A stretch of DNA of 53,995 bases from JANNYA01 sp043754435. GTDB lineage: Bacteria > Pseudomonadota > Gammaproteobacteria > Xanthomonadales > SZUA-5. Every line of letters begins with the position of its first letter. The stretch's first letter is position 1. Shown piece after piece: positions 26,396 through 35,402 of the stretch. The notes beneath the pieces are model-generated. The model saw nothing but the letters and a program-made list of their open reading frames with translations, was not told the DNA's origin and did no database searches. Where the stretch lies: NCBI GenBank assembly GCA_043754435.1, contig JAYUUS010000069.1:1-53995 (forward strand), written 5' to 3'. A program made the position numbers and the translations under genes.

Positions 26396-28630
26396 TTAGG
26401 CAACCACCGCCGCCAAAGCCGCATTAAAAGTAGCACTAGGCCGCATCACTGCATCGGCTTTTGCTAAATCTAGCTTGTAGTAGCCGCCAATATCCGCCGC
26501 CTGACCTTGCACTGCTGCCAGCTCAGCGATAATCGTTTGCTCGTTTTCCGTCAGCGATTTCGCCAGCCCCTTAAATTGCGCCTGCAGCTCAAGATCGTCA
26601 GTTTGCTCAGCTAGCGCTTGCGCCCAATACATCGCCAGATAGAAATGGCTGCCGCGATTATCCAGCTCGCCCGTGGTCGCAACCGGGGATTTGTTGTTAT
26701 CCAGCAGCTTGCCGGTGGCGGTATCGAGTGTTTGGGCAAGTACGGTAGCTTTCTTGTTGCCGGTTTTGATGCCTAAATCTTCCAAAGACACTTCTAGCGC
26801 CAGGAATTCGCCGAGGGAATCCCAGCGCAGGTGGTTCTCTTCGACCAATTGTTTGACGTGCCGGGGTGCCGAGCCGCCAGCACCCGTTTCAAATAGCGCG
26901 CCACCCGCCATTAGCGGCACAATCGAGAGCATTTTGGCGCTGGTGCCGACTTCGATGATCGGGAATAGATCGGTCAGATAATCACGCAAGATATTGCCGG
27001 TGACGGCGATGGTATCTTTGCCGCGAATAATGCGCTCCAGCGAAAAGCGCATCGAACGCATGTAGGACATGATCTGGATGTCTAAGCCGTCCAAGTCGTA
27101 TTCTTTCAGGTAAGTGCGCACTTTTTTGATGAGCTCGGCGTCGTGCGGGCGATATTCGTCCAGCCAAAACACCGCTGGCGTGTCGGACAAGCGGGCGCGG
27201 GTGACGGCGAGTTTGACCCAGTCGCGAATGGCTAAATCTTTCACTTGGCACATGCGCCAAATATCGCCTTGCTCGACATTTTGCTCGATTAGCACCTTGC
27301 CGTCTTGATCGACAAAGCGCGCCACGCCGTCTTCTGGAATCTCGAAAGTTTTGTCGTGCGAGCCATATTCTTCGGCCTGCTGCGCCATTAGCCCGACGTT
27401 GGGAACGGTGCCAAGTGTGGTTGGGTCAAACGCGCCGTTGGATTTACAGAAATTGATGATTTCTTGATAGATGCGGGCGTAGGTGCTTTCTGGCATCACC
27501 GCTTTGGTGTCTTTGAGCTTGCCGTCTGGCCCAAACATTTTGCCGCCGACGCGAATCATCGCGGGCATGGAGGCATCGACAATCACGTCGTTGGGCGCAT
27601 GTAGATTAGAAATGCCTTTGACCGAATCGACCATCGCCAATTCCGGCTGCGTGGCATAACAGGCGTGCATGTCTCGTTCGATTTGCTCGCGTTGGGCGGT
27701 CGGTAGGTCTTTGATTTTTTCATACACGCTGCTGACGCCGTTATTTGGGTTAACGCCAAGCTTCTCGAACAGCGCGCCGTGTTTGGCAAAGGCATCTTTA
27801 TAGAAAACCTTGACCGCATGGCCGAACACGATTGGGTGCGACACCTTCATCATCGTGGCTTTGACGTGCAGGGAAAACATCACGCCGGTGCTTTTCGCGT
27901 CTTCTAGGGCGTCTTCATAGAATTTGCACAGCGCTTTTTTGCTCATGAACATGCTGTCGATAATTTCGCCTTCCTGCAGCGAAACCTTCTTTTTCAGCAC
28001 AATCACCGCGCCGCTTTTGGTGACTAAATCCATCGTCACATCGCAAGCGCGCGGCATGGTCATACATTTTTCGCTGGAGTAAAAATCACCGCCGCGCATA
28101 TGCGCCACATGCGTGCGCGACGCTGGGCTCCACGGTGCCATCGAATGTGGGTTTTTGCGTGCGTAACGTTTCACGGCAGCAGGTGCGCGGCGGTCGGAAT
28201 TGCCTTCGCGCAAAACCGGATTCACCGCACTGCCGACGATTTTGCCGTAGCGTTCACGCAACGCTTTTTCTGCGTCGGTTTTGGGTTGTTCTGGGAAATC
28301 CGGCAGCGCATAGCCTTGGCCCTGCAGTTCACGAATGGCTGCCACCAACTGCGGCACCGAGGCGCTGATATTGGGCAGCTTGATGATGTTGGTGTCCGGG
28401 TTTTGCGTCAGGTGCCCGAGTTCGGCCAGATTGTTCGGAACTTTTTGATCCTCTTTTAAATGATCCGAAAATTCCGCCAAAATCCGCGCTGACACCGAAA
28501 TATCGCTCCCAGCAATTTCAATGCCGGCGGGTGCGGCAAAGGTGCGAATAATCGGTAGGAACGAACAGCTGGCCAGCAGTGGCGCTTCATCGGTCAGTGT
28601 GTAGATGATTTTTGCGGGTTTGACGAGCAT
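26396..28630 (-). CDS. icd: Isocitrate dehydrogenase, NADP-dependent, monomeric type
   Basis: This is the monomeric isocitrate dehydrogenase (IDH-II), which decarboxylates isocitrate to 2-oxoglutarate with NADP in the TCA cycle. The protein is 744 residues from the ATG at 28630, close to the usual 740. Family signatures include IIYTLTDEAPLLASCSFLPIIRTFA at the N-terminus, SDRRAPAAVKRYARKNPHSMAPW, and GTSAKMLSIVPLMAGGALFETGAGGSAPRHVKQ. The frame is open upstream to a TTG at 28705, but the extra 25 residues have no family match, so ATG 28630 is chosen. It is unrelated to the dimeric Icd of E. coli. Confidence 0.96.
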   Translation of the reverse strand: MLVKPAKIIYTLTDEAPLLASCSFLPIIRTFAAPAGIEIAGSDISVSARILAEFSDHLKEDQKVPNNLAELGHLTQNPDTNIIKLPNISASVPQLVAAIRELQGQGYALPDFPEQPKTDAEKALRERYGKIVGSAVNPVLREGNSDRRAPAAVKRYARKNPHSMAPWSPASRTHVAHMRGGDFYSSEKCMTMPRACDVTMDLVTKSGAVIVLKKKVSLQEGEIIDSMFMSKKALCKFYEDALEDAKSTGVMFSLHVKATMMKVSHPIVFGHAVKVFYKDAFAKHGALFEKLGVNPNNGVSSVYEKIKDLPTAQREQIERDMHACYATQPELAMVDSVKGISNLHAPNDVIVDASMPAMIRVGGKMFGPDGKLKDTKAVMPESTYARIYQEIINFCKSNGAFDPTTLGTVPNVGLMAQQAEEYGSHDKTFEIPEDGVARFVDQDGKVLIEQNVEQGDIWRMCQVKDLAIRDWVKLAVTRARLSDTPAVFWLDEYRPHDAELIKKVRTYLKEYDLDGLDIQIMSYMRSMRFSLERIIRGKDTIAVTGNILRDYLTDLFPIIEVGTSAKMLSIVPLMAGGALFETGAGGSAPRHVKQLVEENHLRWDSLGEFLALEVSLEDLGIKTGNKKATVLAQTLDTATGKLLDNNKSPVATTGELDNRGSHFYLAMYWAQALAEQTDDLELQAQFKGLAKSLTENEQTIIAELAAVQGQAADIGGYYKLDLAKADAVMRPSATFNAALAAVVA

Positions 28631-28727
28631 ATCGGTGCCTAGGTTGGGTGCGGTTGGATAACGAATATTGTGCTCTACGCTAGCCCCAAAGCCCGGTTCA
28701 ATCAAGCCCGCAAATCAAGGTCGCGAA

Positions 28728-29204
28728 TTAACTCTGGCGTGCGCTGATCCACATGGTAATCACCGCCGACACCACGACCACATTATTGCGGTCGTATACG
28801 TTGATGTGCATTCCCAGATCACCGGGCTGTATTTGCTCAGGTGCCGGGATTTCGCAAACCGCGCGCAAGTCTGTTGCGGCTTTTTTGAGATAGTTAATCG
28901 TCATGCTTTTGGGAATCCAGCGCAAATGCTTAGGCAGGCTGGCTTCAATCAAGGTTCCCGCAGCCAGCTCGCATAAGTTACCGATTGCAAGCGCATGCAC
29001 GGTGCCAATGTGGTTATGCACTTTGCGTCGATTTTTCAAATGCACTTCGACAAAGCCTGCGCGCAATTCCTTGAATACGCCGCCAATGCTGGCGAAGTAG
29101 GGCGCACGCCAGCTGACCAGTCTTGAGAATAGCCATTTGCCAGCAGGATAGCGGGCTAGCTGGTTGTACAGTTTCAGGGCATCGGGTGCGGGCTTGTTTG
29201 ACAT
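28728..29204 (-). CDS. DUF4442 hotdog-fold protein (thioesterase-like)
   Basis: This 158-residue protein is a DUF4442/hotdog-fold member: the central KVHNHIGTVHALAIGNLCELAAGTLIEASLP block holds the conserved polar helix of acyl-CoA thioesterase-like hotdogs, and IPKSMTINYLKKAATDLRAVCEI is the following strand region. The ATG at 29204 is preferred over the in-frame GTG at 29210. A catalytic activity is not proven for this family; thioesterase or acyl-binding roles are inferred from fold. It is divergently transcribed from a second DUF4442 gene across 52 bp that holds a 19-bp palindrome, and the following TetR gene probably controls both. Confidence 0.85.
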   Translation of the reverse strand: MSNKPAPDALKLYNQLARYPAGKWLFSRLVSWRAPYFASIGGVFKELRAGFVEVHLKNRRKVHNHIGTVHALAIGNLCELAAGTLIEASLPKHLRWIPKSMTINYLKKAATDLRAVCEIPAPEQIQPGDLGMHINVYDRNNVVVVSAVITMWISARQS

Positions 29205-29223
29205 CGTCACAGGCGCGAAGTAA

Positions 29224-29242
29224 TCTAGAATTATATTCTAGA
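29224..29242. promoter_or_regulatory. 19-bp palindrome, probable TetR operator and minus-strand -10 box
   Basis: TCTAGAAT-TAT-ATTCTAGA is a perfect inverted repeat (29224-29231 and 29235-29242). On the minus strand it contains a consensus TATAAT (29235-29230), 26 bp before the DUF4442 start at 29204, so a bound repressor would block that promoter. It lies between divergent DUF4442 genes and near the TetR gene at 29816. Operator assignment is inference. Confidence 0.6.
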
Positions 29243-29256
29243 ACGATAATCTAATC

Positions 29257-29793
29257 ATGGCAACTGCATCGCAGGCTCAAGAAGCTTTAAAACCGCAAGC
29301 GCACCCAAAAATGACCAAGCAAGGTTTTCTATCGAAGAAAATGCCGTCTTCGCGGATGCTGCGCTGGATATTTAATCTATGGCCGACCTTTCGCTTCGCC
29401 GGTGTGCGCGTGCGCGCTATTGCTACCGATTTCACCACCGCATCAGTCGAGCTGCGTCTGGGGCTATTGAATCGCAATTATGTTGGTACTGCCTTTGGCG
29501 GTACGCTTTATGCGATGACCGATCCGTTTTTTATGCTGATGATGATGCGCCAACTAGGGCCGGGCTACATCGTGTGGGATCGTGCAGGTGCGGTGCGGTA
29601 TCTAGCGCCCGGCAAAGGCGTGATTACCGCAAATTTTGCGCTGCCCGCAGCTGAAGTGGCGCGCGTACGCGGCTTATTGGGCGACTCAGGAAAGCTGGAT
29701 CAAACCTACACCGTAGACTTGCGCGATGCCGCGAATCAGCTGATTGCGCAAGTTGAAAAGACTTTATATATCCGTAAGCTAGAGGCCGATTGA
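29257..29793 (+). CDS. DUF4442 hotdog-fold protein, second copy
   Basis: This 178-residue protein is also a DUF4442 member: the NRNYVGTAFGGTLYAMTDPFFMLMMMRQLG helix with its conserved NxxGTxFGG is diagnostic, followed by WDRAGAVRYLAPGKGVITANF. A basic, flexible N-terminal stretch (about residues 1-35, up to KKMPSSRML) precedes the domain. It shares only family-level similarity with the divergent DUF4442 gene across the palindrome. Its ATG follows the operator by 14 bp, so a leader-poor transcript is likely. Probable role in acyl-chain or thioester handling under TetR control, inferred from fold and arrangement. Confidence 0.87.
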   Translation: MATASQAQEALKPQAHPKMTKQGFLSKKMPSSRMLRWIFNLWPTFRFAGVRVRAIATDFTTASVELRLGLLNRNYVGTAFGGTLYAMTDPFFMLMMMRQLGPGYIVWDRAGAVRYLAPGKGVITANFALPAAEVARVRGLLGDSGKLDQTYTVDLRDAANQLIAQVEKTLYIRKLEAD

Positions 29794-29815
29794 AATCAAA
29801 TCAGACCATACGCGT

Positions 29816-30385
29816 ATGAGTGACACCCAAAGTGTAGCTATCGCTTCAGCGCGCGCGCTATTTTTAACGCGCGGATTAGAAGCGACGCGGATTGAAGATG
29901 TGCGCGATGCCAGCGGTATTAGCACGGGCAGTCTTTATCACCATTTTGGCAGCAAGTTTGGGCTGTTGGAGGCGGTGGTGATTGCCGCCTTGACTGATCA
30001 CAAACGCGCGCTGTTGGAAAATTTTAGCGAGAATTTATCCGCATTTGAGGCCGTGCAGACTTTGATTGCGACCACCGCTGACTGGATCAGCGCAAACCCC
30101 GACGCCGCGCGCTGCATTTTTAGGTTTCGCGGCGCCTTGGAGTCCGCTGGCAGCAGTGCGCTAAAAGAGCATAATCGTAACGAATTGAGTCCACTATTAA
30201 AGCGGCTAACCGGCTGGATTGAAAATGGCGACATTCGCGCCTTGCCGATGGCGTTGTTACTGCCGCTTTTGCACGGGCCGATGCATGAATACGCTCGAGC
30301 TTGGTTAGCCGGGCGTGCGCCAGTGCCGCCAAGCGCCTATGTTGAGGTCTTTGTGGCTTCGGCTTGGGCGGCGTTGAGGCCTTGA
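29816..30385 (+). CDS. TetR/AcrR family transcriptional regulator
   Basis: This 189-residue protein has a TetR N-terminal HTH at about residues 10-55, with ARALFLTRGLEATRIEDVRDASGISTGSLYHHFGSKFGLLEAVV. The C-terminal ligand domain is not assignable to a named subclass. It lies 22 bp after the plus-strand DUF4442 gene and is likely co-transcribed with it. The 19-bp palindrome between the divergent DUF4442 genes is a reasonable operator, making the set a self-regulated fatty-acyl type switch. This is inferred from position; the ligand is unknown. Confidence 0.92.
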   Translation: MSDTQSVAIASARALFLTRGLEATRIEDVRDASGISTGSLYHHFGSKFGLLEAVVIAALTDHKRALLENFSENLSAFEAVQTLIATTADWISANPDAARCIFRFRGALESAGSSALKEHNRNELSPLLKRLTGWIENGDIRALPMALLLPLLHGPMHEYARAWLAGRAPVPPSAYVEVFVASAWAALRP

Positions 30386-30397
30386 AATTTGCTGTTG

Positions 30398-30661
30398 TCA
30401 TTCATAGTGCGACCACATGCGTAGAATTTTGACCGTGCGATCAGATGCCAACACTTGATAAACAAGCCGATGTTGAATATTAATGCGCCACGAGTACGCG
30501 CCAGCCAAGTCTCCAACCAATTTTTCGTACCTTGGCGGTGTTTGAAATGGATCGGTGGCGACTATGGCTAAAAGCGCGCTGGCCTTTTCTTTGAGGCCTG
30601 ATGCAGCAAGGTTGCGTGCGTCTTTTTGCGCTTGTTTGGTGTAGACAAGCTGCCAATTCAC
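30398..30661 (-). CDS. YoeB-type mRNA interferase toxin
   Basis: This 87-residue protein is a Txe/YoeB family ribosome-dependent mRNA interferase. Residues expected for catalysis are present: Glu46 (RYEKLVGDL), Arg59, Arg65 (QHRLVYQV), His85 and Tyr86 at the C-terminal end (MWSHYE). The GTG start at 30661 overlaps the antitoxin stop in a GTGA arrangement, a classic coupled pair. When free of antitoxin, YoeB cleaves mRNA at the ribosome A site. It lies next to a short minus-strand antitoxin gene and a palindrome that fits autoregulation by the complex. Confidence 0.93.
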   Translation of the reverse strand: MNWQLVYTKQAQKDARNLAASGLKEKASALLAIVATDPFQTPPRYEKLVGDLAGAYSWRINIQHRLVYQVLASDRTVKILRMWSHYE

Positions 30662-30900
30662 CAGTTTAGCGCCGTGGCGCAGGAAGCTAGAGGTTCAGAC
30701 ATGCCAGCCTTAACAGCTTCGCGCATGCCGGGGATGGATAGCAAGTACAGCGTCTCTTGAATGGCCTCCCAATCCTCTTCTGCGATCAGTACGGAATTAC
30801 TGCGTTTGCCAGAAATCACCATAGGCTGATGTGACTCATGCACTTGATCCATCAAGCGATAGAGATTGGCGCGGGCTTCGCTAGCGGAAAGTACGACCAT
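30658..30900 (-). CDS. YefM/Phd-type antitoxin
   Basis: From ATG 30900 the product is 80 residues and has the YefM/Phd pattern: an N-terminal DNA-binding part (MVVLSASEARANLYRLMDQVHESHQPM) with the turn VISGKRSNSVLIAEEDW, and a C-terminal helical tail that would bind the toxin. The frame is open upstream to 30996, but 80 residues fits the family and the AAGGGG ribosome site lies a few bases before this ATG. The gene precedes the YoeB-type toxin with a four-base overlap. The antitoxin probably represses the operon through the GTACG-N6-CGTAC palindrome at 30930-30945. Confidence 0.9.
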   Translation of the reverse strand: MVVLSASEARANLYRLMDQVHESHQPMVISGKRSNSVLIAEEDWEAIQETLYLLSIPGMREAVKAGMSEPLASCATALNW

Positions 30901-30929
30901 TGTTTGCCCCTTAATATGTCGCCTGTAAC

Positions 30930-30945
30930 GTACGCTAAGACGTAC
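30930..30945. promoter_or_regulatory. Inverted repeat upstream of yefM-yoeB type pair, probable operator
   Basis: GTACG-N6-CGTAC (30930-30934 and 30941-30945) is a perfect five-base inverted repeat located 30 bp before the antitoxin ATG. YefM-type antitoxins are known to bind short palindromes near their promoter. Binding is inferred; no promoter boxes were assigned with confidence. Confidence 0.5.
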
Positions 30946-31008
30946 AAAAGCGCAATAATTTATAGCTGTCGTTGTTATCGCTTTAACGGGGTACAACTAG
31001 TGAAACCG

Positions 31009-32481
31009 TTAAAACCCCTCAGTCAAATCCTCGCCGTAAGCTAAAAGTGCATCCAAAACATGCTGTTTACCGATTGCCAGAGGATTAGTTCTCGCGGCGG
31101 TAATTTCTTCTAGATAGCGGCTTTTAGTCATGGGTGCGCCATCCATTAGCCAATTCCTGCAGTGACGTTGCCATTGCGCGCGCTGCTCGGCGCTCAGTGT
31201 TTCCGGGAATTGTCGGGCTTGATAGCGTGTCAGTAGTTCCGGCATGCGGGCATCGCGAAATTGCTTGGCCATGCCAGTAAAAGCGCTTGGCTCAGCTGCC
31301 CGGAGGCGCGGCAGCAGATAGCTGTCCGCATCAGTTAAAAAGCCGGCGTATAGCGAGGTATCAACACCTGCAATTTTTGTTTGGAGGGCATTGTTTTGCG
31401 CGTCGTTGAAGGCAAAAGCGGCGCGTAGTTTGTTTGCAACTTTTGGCTCCGCGCGCAACTGCTGGGCGCGCTGCAATTGCACGTCTAGCGGGTTTTCCGC
31501 GCCATCATGTAGCGCCAGCCGGGTTAAATTGGCGCTGCGCAACACGCTTAATTTAGCCAGCATTGGTGCGCGATTCAGATGCAGTGTTTTTACGCCGATT
31601 CGGCTTTCGCCCTCGGGTAAGTCGTCTTGACGTACAAATATGCGTTCGGCGATTTCATCGGCCTCAAGCTGCAGCAGTGCCTCCACGGGTGCGGATAAAT
31701 CCAGCCCAATGATTTCGTTGGCGCGCGCCGGATGCGCGCAAATCGGTAGCCACAGCGCTAAACAACCCTTCTCGGCGGAAAAGCGCTGGGAAACGTGAAC
31801 CAATGGCTTGCTGCTGGCGTAGTCAATTAATTCCAGCACCGCCGCTTTGCGGCGCAGCGAAAAAGCGTAGTCCCAAAGCTTAGGTTGTACGGTTTTAAGC
31901 TTGCGCGCCAACGCAATCAGCACTTCAACATCACTCAAGGCATCGTGTGCGCTGCGATGTGAAAGGGCGTTTGCCTGTGCAAGTAGCTCTAGTTTGAAGC
32001 TGGGTCTACCATCCACACTTGGCCAGTGCAGACCGTCTGGGCGCAAAGCATAAGCCATGCGCATGACATCAATCAGATCAAAGCGAGCATTGCCGTGCTG
32101 AAATTCCCGCGCGTAGGCAGGGAAAAAATTGCGCCAAAAAAGCTGGCGGCTAAACTCATCGTCAAAACGCATGGAGTTATAGCCAAGCGTGGTGGTGTTG
32201 GCCGCCGCCATCTCAAAATGGATGCGTGCGGCAAATTCGCGTTCAACTAGACCCTGCGCTAGACAAAATTGCGGCGTGATGCCAGTAATCAGGCAAGCAA
32301 TTGGATGCGGCAAATAATCTGGCGGCGGCTGGCAGTAAATCGAGAGCGGTTCGCCAATAATTTCGAGTGCGGCGTTGGTGCGAATCGCGGCAAACTGCGC
32401 CGGAAAATCCTGCGCAGGATTGGCACCAAAAGTTTCGTAGTCGTGCCAAAGCAAACTGAGCGCTGGGGTGGATGGGTTCAA
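31009..32481 (-). CDS. sbcB: Exodeoxyribonuclease I
   Basis: This 490-residue protein is exonuclease I, a DEDD-family 3'-5' single-strand DNA exonuclease used in mismatch repair and recombination. Motif ExoI is LWHDYETFGANPAQDFPAQFAAIRT, with metal ligands Asp14 and Glu16; SAHDALSDVEVLIALA holds the later DEDD residues. The length fits the family. The start is a TTG at 32481, three bases after the stop of the GGDEF/EAL gene, with AAGG just upstream; no closer ATG precedes the catalytic motif. The two genes are thus probably co-transcribed, an unusual pairing. Biochemical function is established for the family. Confidence 0.95.
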   Translation of the reverse strand: MNPSTPALSLLWHDYETFGANPAQDFPAQFAAIRTNAALEIIGEPLSIYCQPPPDYLPHPIACLITGITPQFCLAQGLVEREFAARIHFEMAAANTTTLGYNSMRFDDEFSRQLFWRNFFPAYAREFQHGNARFDLIDVMRMAYALRPDGLHWPSVDGRPSFKLELLAQANALSHRSAHDALSDVEVLIALARKLKTVQPKLWDYAFSLRRKAAVLELIDYASSKPLVHVSQRFSAEKGCLALWLPICAHPARANEIIGLDLSAPVEALLQLEADEIAERIFVRQDDLPEGESRIGVKTLHLNRAPMLAKLSVLRSANLTRLALHDGAENPLDVQLQRAQQLRAEPKVANKLRAAFAFNDAQNNALQTKIAGVDTSLYAGFLTDADSYLLPRLRAAEPSAFTGMAKQFRDARMPELLTRYQARQFPETLSAEQRAQWQRHCRNWLMDGAPMTKSRYLEEITAARTNPLAIGKQHVLDALLAYGEDLTEGF

Positions 32482-32484
32482 GCC

Positions 32485-35289
32485 TTAGCCGCTGCCCAGA
32501 CGATCATTTAAAAGCAATTGCGGCAAGATCAGTGTGGCTAAGTCCAAGTCGCCGCCGAATGTATCCGGTTCCGCGAGTTCAGCCGCTTCGCTTGGCGTAG
32601 GGAAAGTGAGGATTTGAGGGGTAGCAGTGGGCGTAGAATTAATAAGTTCTGGCTTTGCTATCAATGCTAGGGCGGGTTGGGCAACATGTTCAGCATCAAT
32701 AAGGGTCGGTTCCAATAATGCTGTATGGCTTACCGTGAGTTTTTGTGGCGTTGTTAGCACCACGGCTTGCCGCAAATTTTCAAGTGGTCGCCCGATATAA
32801 TACCCCTGCAGAAAATCTACGCCTGCCGCCTTTAATGCAGCGATGAGCTCGGGCCGGTCAACATATTCGGCCGTCGTGCGCTTGCCGACAGAGTGGGCGA
32901 TTGAATTAATAGCCTGAATAACGGCGCGATCAACGGAGTCATCTAAAATCCCTTGCGTAAAGGCGCCATCAATTTTGAGAAAGTCGACGTCTAGCCGTTT
33001 TAAGTGCGAAAAAGAGGAAAAACCACTGCCAAAATCGTCTAACGCAAAGCGGCAGCCGAGCGCGCGCAATTGCTGAATTAATTCAGCGGTTGCTTCAATA
33101 TTATTAAGCGCCCGGGTTTCAGTAATTTCAAAAGTAATGTTGGAGCCGTCGATATTAAATTCAATGAGCTTGTCTTGAACATATTTGCCAATGCCATTGA
33201 TGCCCAGAGATTGCGCGGACAAATTGATGGATAAACCGATAACTTGCCCAACAAAACTGGCCTCTCGTAATGATTTCAGGGCGTTGTGTACCACCCATTT
33301 GTCAATGTCAAGCATCAAATTGTAGCGTTCTGCGGTCGGCAAAAAGGCATTTGGTGCGACCAATTCACCATCACTGGCACGCAGACGCAACAGCACTTCA
33401 AAATATTGCGGACGTTTTGGCATCATTGCCAAATGCGCGGCCCAAAGCTCCCCTTCCTTATCCGGCAGGGCGTTCACATCGACCGAGCGCGCGGGCAATA
33501 TCGGTTGGTAACACAGCACAAACAAATCGCTTTTTAGCGCGTCATCAATGCGGCTAGACCAATTTAATTCAACGTCCATATTGGCGCGTTCAGTGGTATC
33601 TGTGCTGTAAACATACACCTGATTTCTACCGCGATTTTTCGCGACGTGGCAGGCAATATCAGCGTTTTGCATGGCTTCAGAGGGTGAGGCAGTATTGCGA
33701 TTGATGCACGCGACCCCGATTGAGGCGGTAATTCGGTAAGATTTATCCCCATAGATGAAAATCTGGTTAGAAAGTGCTCGACGGAACTCTTCTGCCACGC
33801 GCTCAGCATCGCCAACCGCCACATTGCGCAAAATCATCGCGTATTCGTCGCCACCCATGCGCGCAATGGTATCGGACACTCGCAAGCGTTGTTTTAGTCG
33901 GTGGCTGGCCTCCACTAAAAGCTGATCGCCCGCCGCATGGCCGGCTGTGTCATTAATGTATTTAAAACGATCCACATCAACAAATAGCAGCAGGCTTTCT
34001 TGCTCGCCCCGACGTAATCGCAATACTTCTTGCTGTAATTGCGACTCAAAGTGCGCGCGGTTATGCAGTTTGGTCAAGCTGTCATGGCTTGCCTGCCAGC
34101 GCAATTCGTCTTCCAACAGCCGCCGCTGTGACACATCGCGAAACGCCACGACCGAACCTTCGCGCTTGCCGTCGATATCCAGTGGATAGACCGTACACTC
34201 TACCGGAATCGGGGTTTTAGCTTCCGACCAAAACACCGTTTGCCAACCGCCCACTTCGCGTGAGTCCGAATAGCACTGCGATAAAAAGCAAGCCTGCGGC
34301 GGAATGGGCGTGCCGTCTTCAAAAGCGGGATGCAATGCTGCTGCTGCACTTTTACCCACGATATTCGCTTCGTGCGGAAAGCCGAGCAAATCTAGCGCAG
34401 CTGGATTGATAAATTGGATAATGCCGTGACTGTCAACGCCGTAAACGCCATCGCCCACTGAACTCAAAATGCCATGTAGCCGCCGTCTTTCATTGTCGAT
34501 CGCCTTGCGGTCCAAGACCATGCGGGCGAGCGATTTCATCCGTGCCAAAAACAATTCGCGCGCTTCTGACTTGAACATACATTCAACCGCGCCCGCAGCC
34601 AGGGACTCAGTGATCACGCGATCCGAATAGGTACCGGTAATAATGGCTGAAATAATGCCTCGGGTTTTGTCCAACTCGCGCAACTTGCGCACCATAGTGG
34701 CCCCGTTATCGCCCGGCATGAAGTAATCCACGATGGCAATGTCAAACTGGCCGGTTGCAGCGCGCTCTAAACCTTCTTCGGCACTAGAAGCCACGTCAAC
34801 TTGATAACCCTCCGAAAGTAATAGCCGCCGGAACGCGACACGTACCGTGGGCGAGTCATCGACAAAAAGAATTTTCAAGGATGCGCGCCCATCGCCCGGC
34901 GTTTTTGCCGGTAGCTGAGCGGTTGGACTCAAAAGCTTGTTAATGGCTTCCGGCGTGTCTGAATAATCCGTCCAAAGCAACAGCGAGGTTAGCGGGCGTT
35001 TCATCAACCACGCCACGCCTCCGGCATCAGTGGAGTCAGCAAGCACCAAGACCGGCACGCCTTGCCATTCCCGCATGCGCAGCATTGCAAAAATTTCGTT
35101 TGCCCGCTGATCGGCGTATTCGGGCCAGCTGACGACAACTACTGCGGGTGCTATCCCAGCGCCCGTGATGACGCTCAAACCGTCCGAGTAGCTGGTTGCG
35201 GGTGCTAATTCATGGCCTTTAGCCTGCAACATCGTCATCAACGCGCGTCGCCGCGTTGCTGAGGGTTCGATGAGCAGAATTTTAGCCAT
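32485..35289 (-). CDS. Response regulator with PAS, GGDEF and EAL-type domains
   Basis: This 934-residue protein begins with a degenerate receiver-like block and then a canonical receiver (about residues 138-260; ILFVDDSPTVRVAF, phospho-acceptor Asp in AIVDYFMPGDNG). A PAS domain (about 270-400) precedes a GGDEF domain whose signature is GGDEY (479-483). The C-terminal EAL-type domain reads EVL (631-633) instead of EAL and DDFGSGFSSFSHL (751-763). The GGDEY is close to consensus; the EAL motif change makes phosphodiesterase activity uncertain. It may synthesise, degrade or merely bind c-di-GMP. It precedes sbcB with a three-base gap. Confidence 0.93.
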   Translation of the reverse strand: MAKILLIEPSATRRRALMTMLQAKGHELAPATSYSDGLSVITGAGIAPAVVVVSWPEYADQRANEIFAMLRMREWQGVPVLVLADSTDAGGVAWLMKRPLTSLLLWTDYSDTPEAINKLLSPTAQLPAKTPGDGRASLKILFVDDSPTVRVAFRRLLLSEGYQVDVASSAEEGLERAATGQFDIAIVDYFMPGDNGATMVRKLRELDKTRGIISAIITGTYSDRVITESLAAGAVECMFKSEARELFLARMKSLARMVLDRKAIDNERRRLHGILSSVGDGVYGVDSHGIIQFINPAALDLLGFPHEANIVGKSAAAALHPAFEDGTPIPPQACFLSQCYSDSREVGGWQTVFWSEAKTPIPVECTVYPLDIDGKREGSVVAFRDVSQRRLLEDELRWQASHDSLTKLHNRAHFESQLQQEVLRLRRGEQESLLLFVDVDRFKYINDTAGHAAGDQLLVEASHRLKQRLRVSDTIARMGGDEYAMILRNVAVGDAERVAEEFRRALSNQIFIYGDKSYRITASIGVACINRNTASPSEAMQNADIACHVAKNRGRNQVYVYSTDTTERANMDVELNWSSRIDDALKSDLFVLCYQPILPARSVDVNALPDKEGELWAAHLAMMPKRPQYFEVLLRLRASDGELVAPNAFLPTAERYNLMLDIDKWVVHNALKSLREASFVGQVIGLSINLSAQSLGINGIGKYVQDKLIEFNIDGSNITFEITETRALNNIEATAELIQQLRALGCRFALDDFGSGFSSFSHLKRLDVDFLKIDGAFTQGILDDSVDRAVIQAINSIAHSVGKRTTAEYVDRPELIAALKAAGVDFLQGYYIGRPLENLRQAVVLTTPQKLTVSHTALLEPTLIDAEHVAQPALALIAKPELINSTPTATPQILTFPTPSEAAELAEPDTFGGDLDLATLILPQLLLNDRLGSG

Positions 35290-35402
35290 TAAACAGAATT
35301 ATGCCTTTAAAAATAGTCTTTTACAGTGTGCAAGTCGTTAAAAACACGATTTAAAAAACTGAAAAGATGTTGGAAGTCTAAAACGAATTCAAAAAAAACG
35401 GG

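Noticed and set aside
26396..28705. Longer start for icd (TTG 28705)
   Set aside because: The added 25 residues lack similarity to monomeric isocitrate dehydrogenases, which begin near the ATG at 28630.
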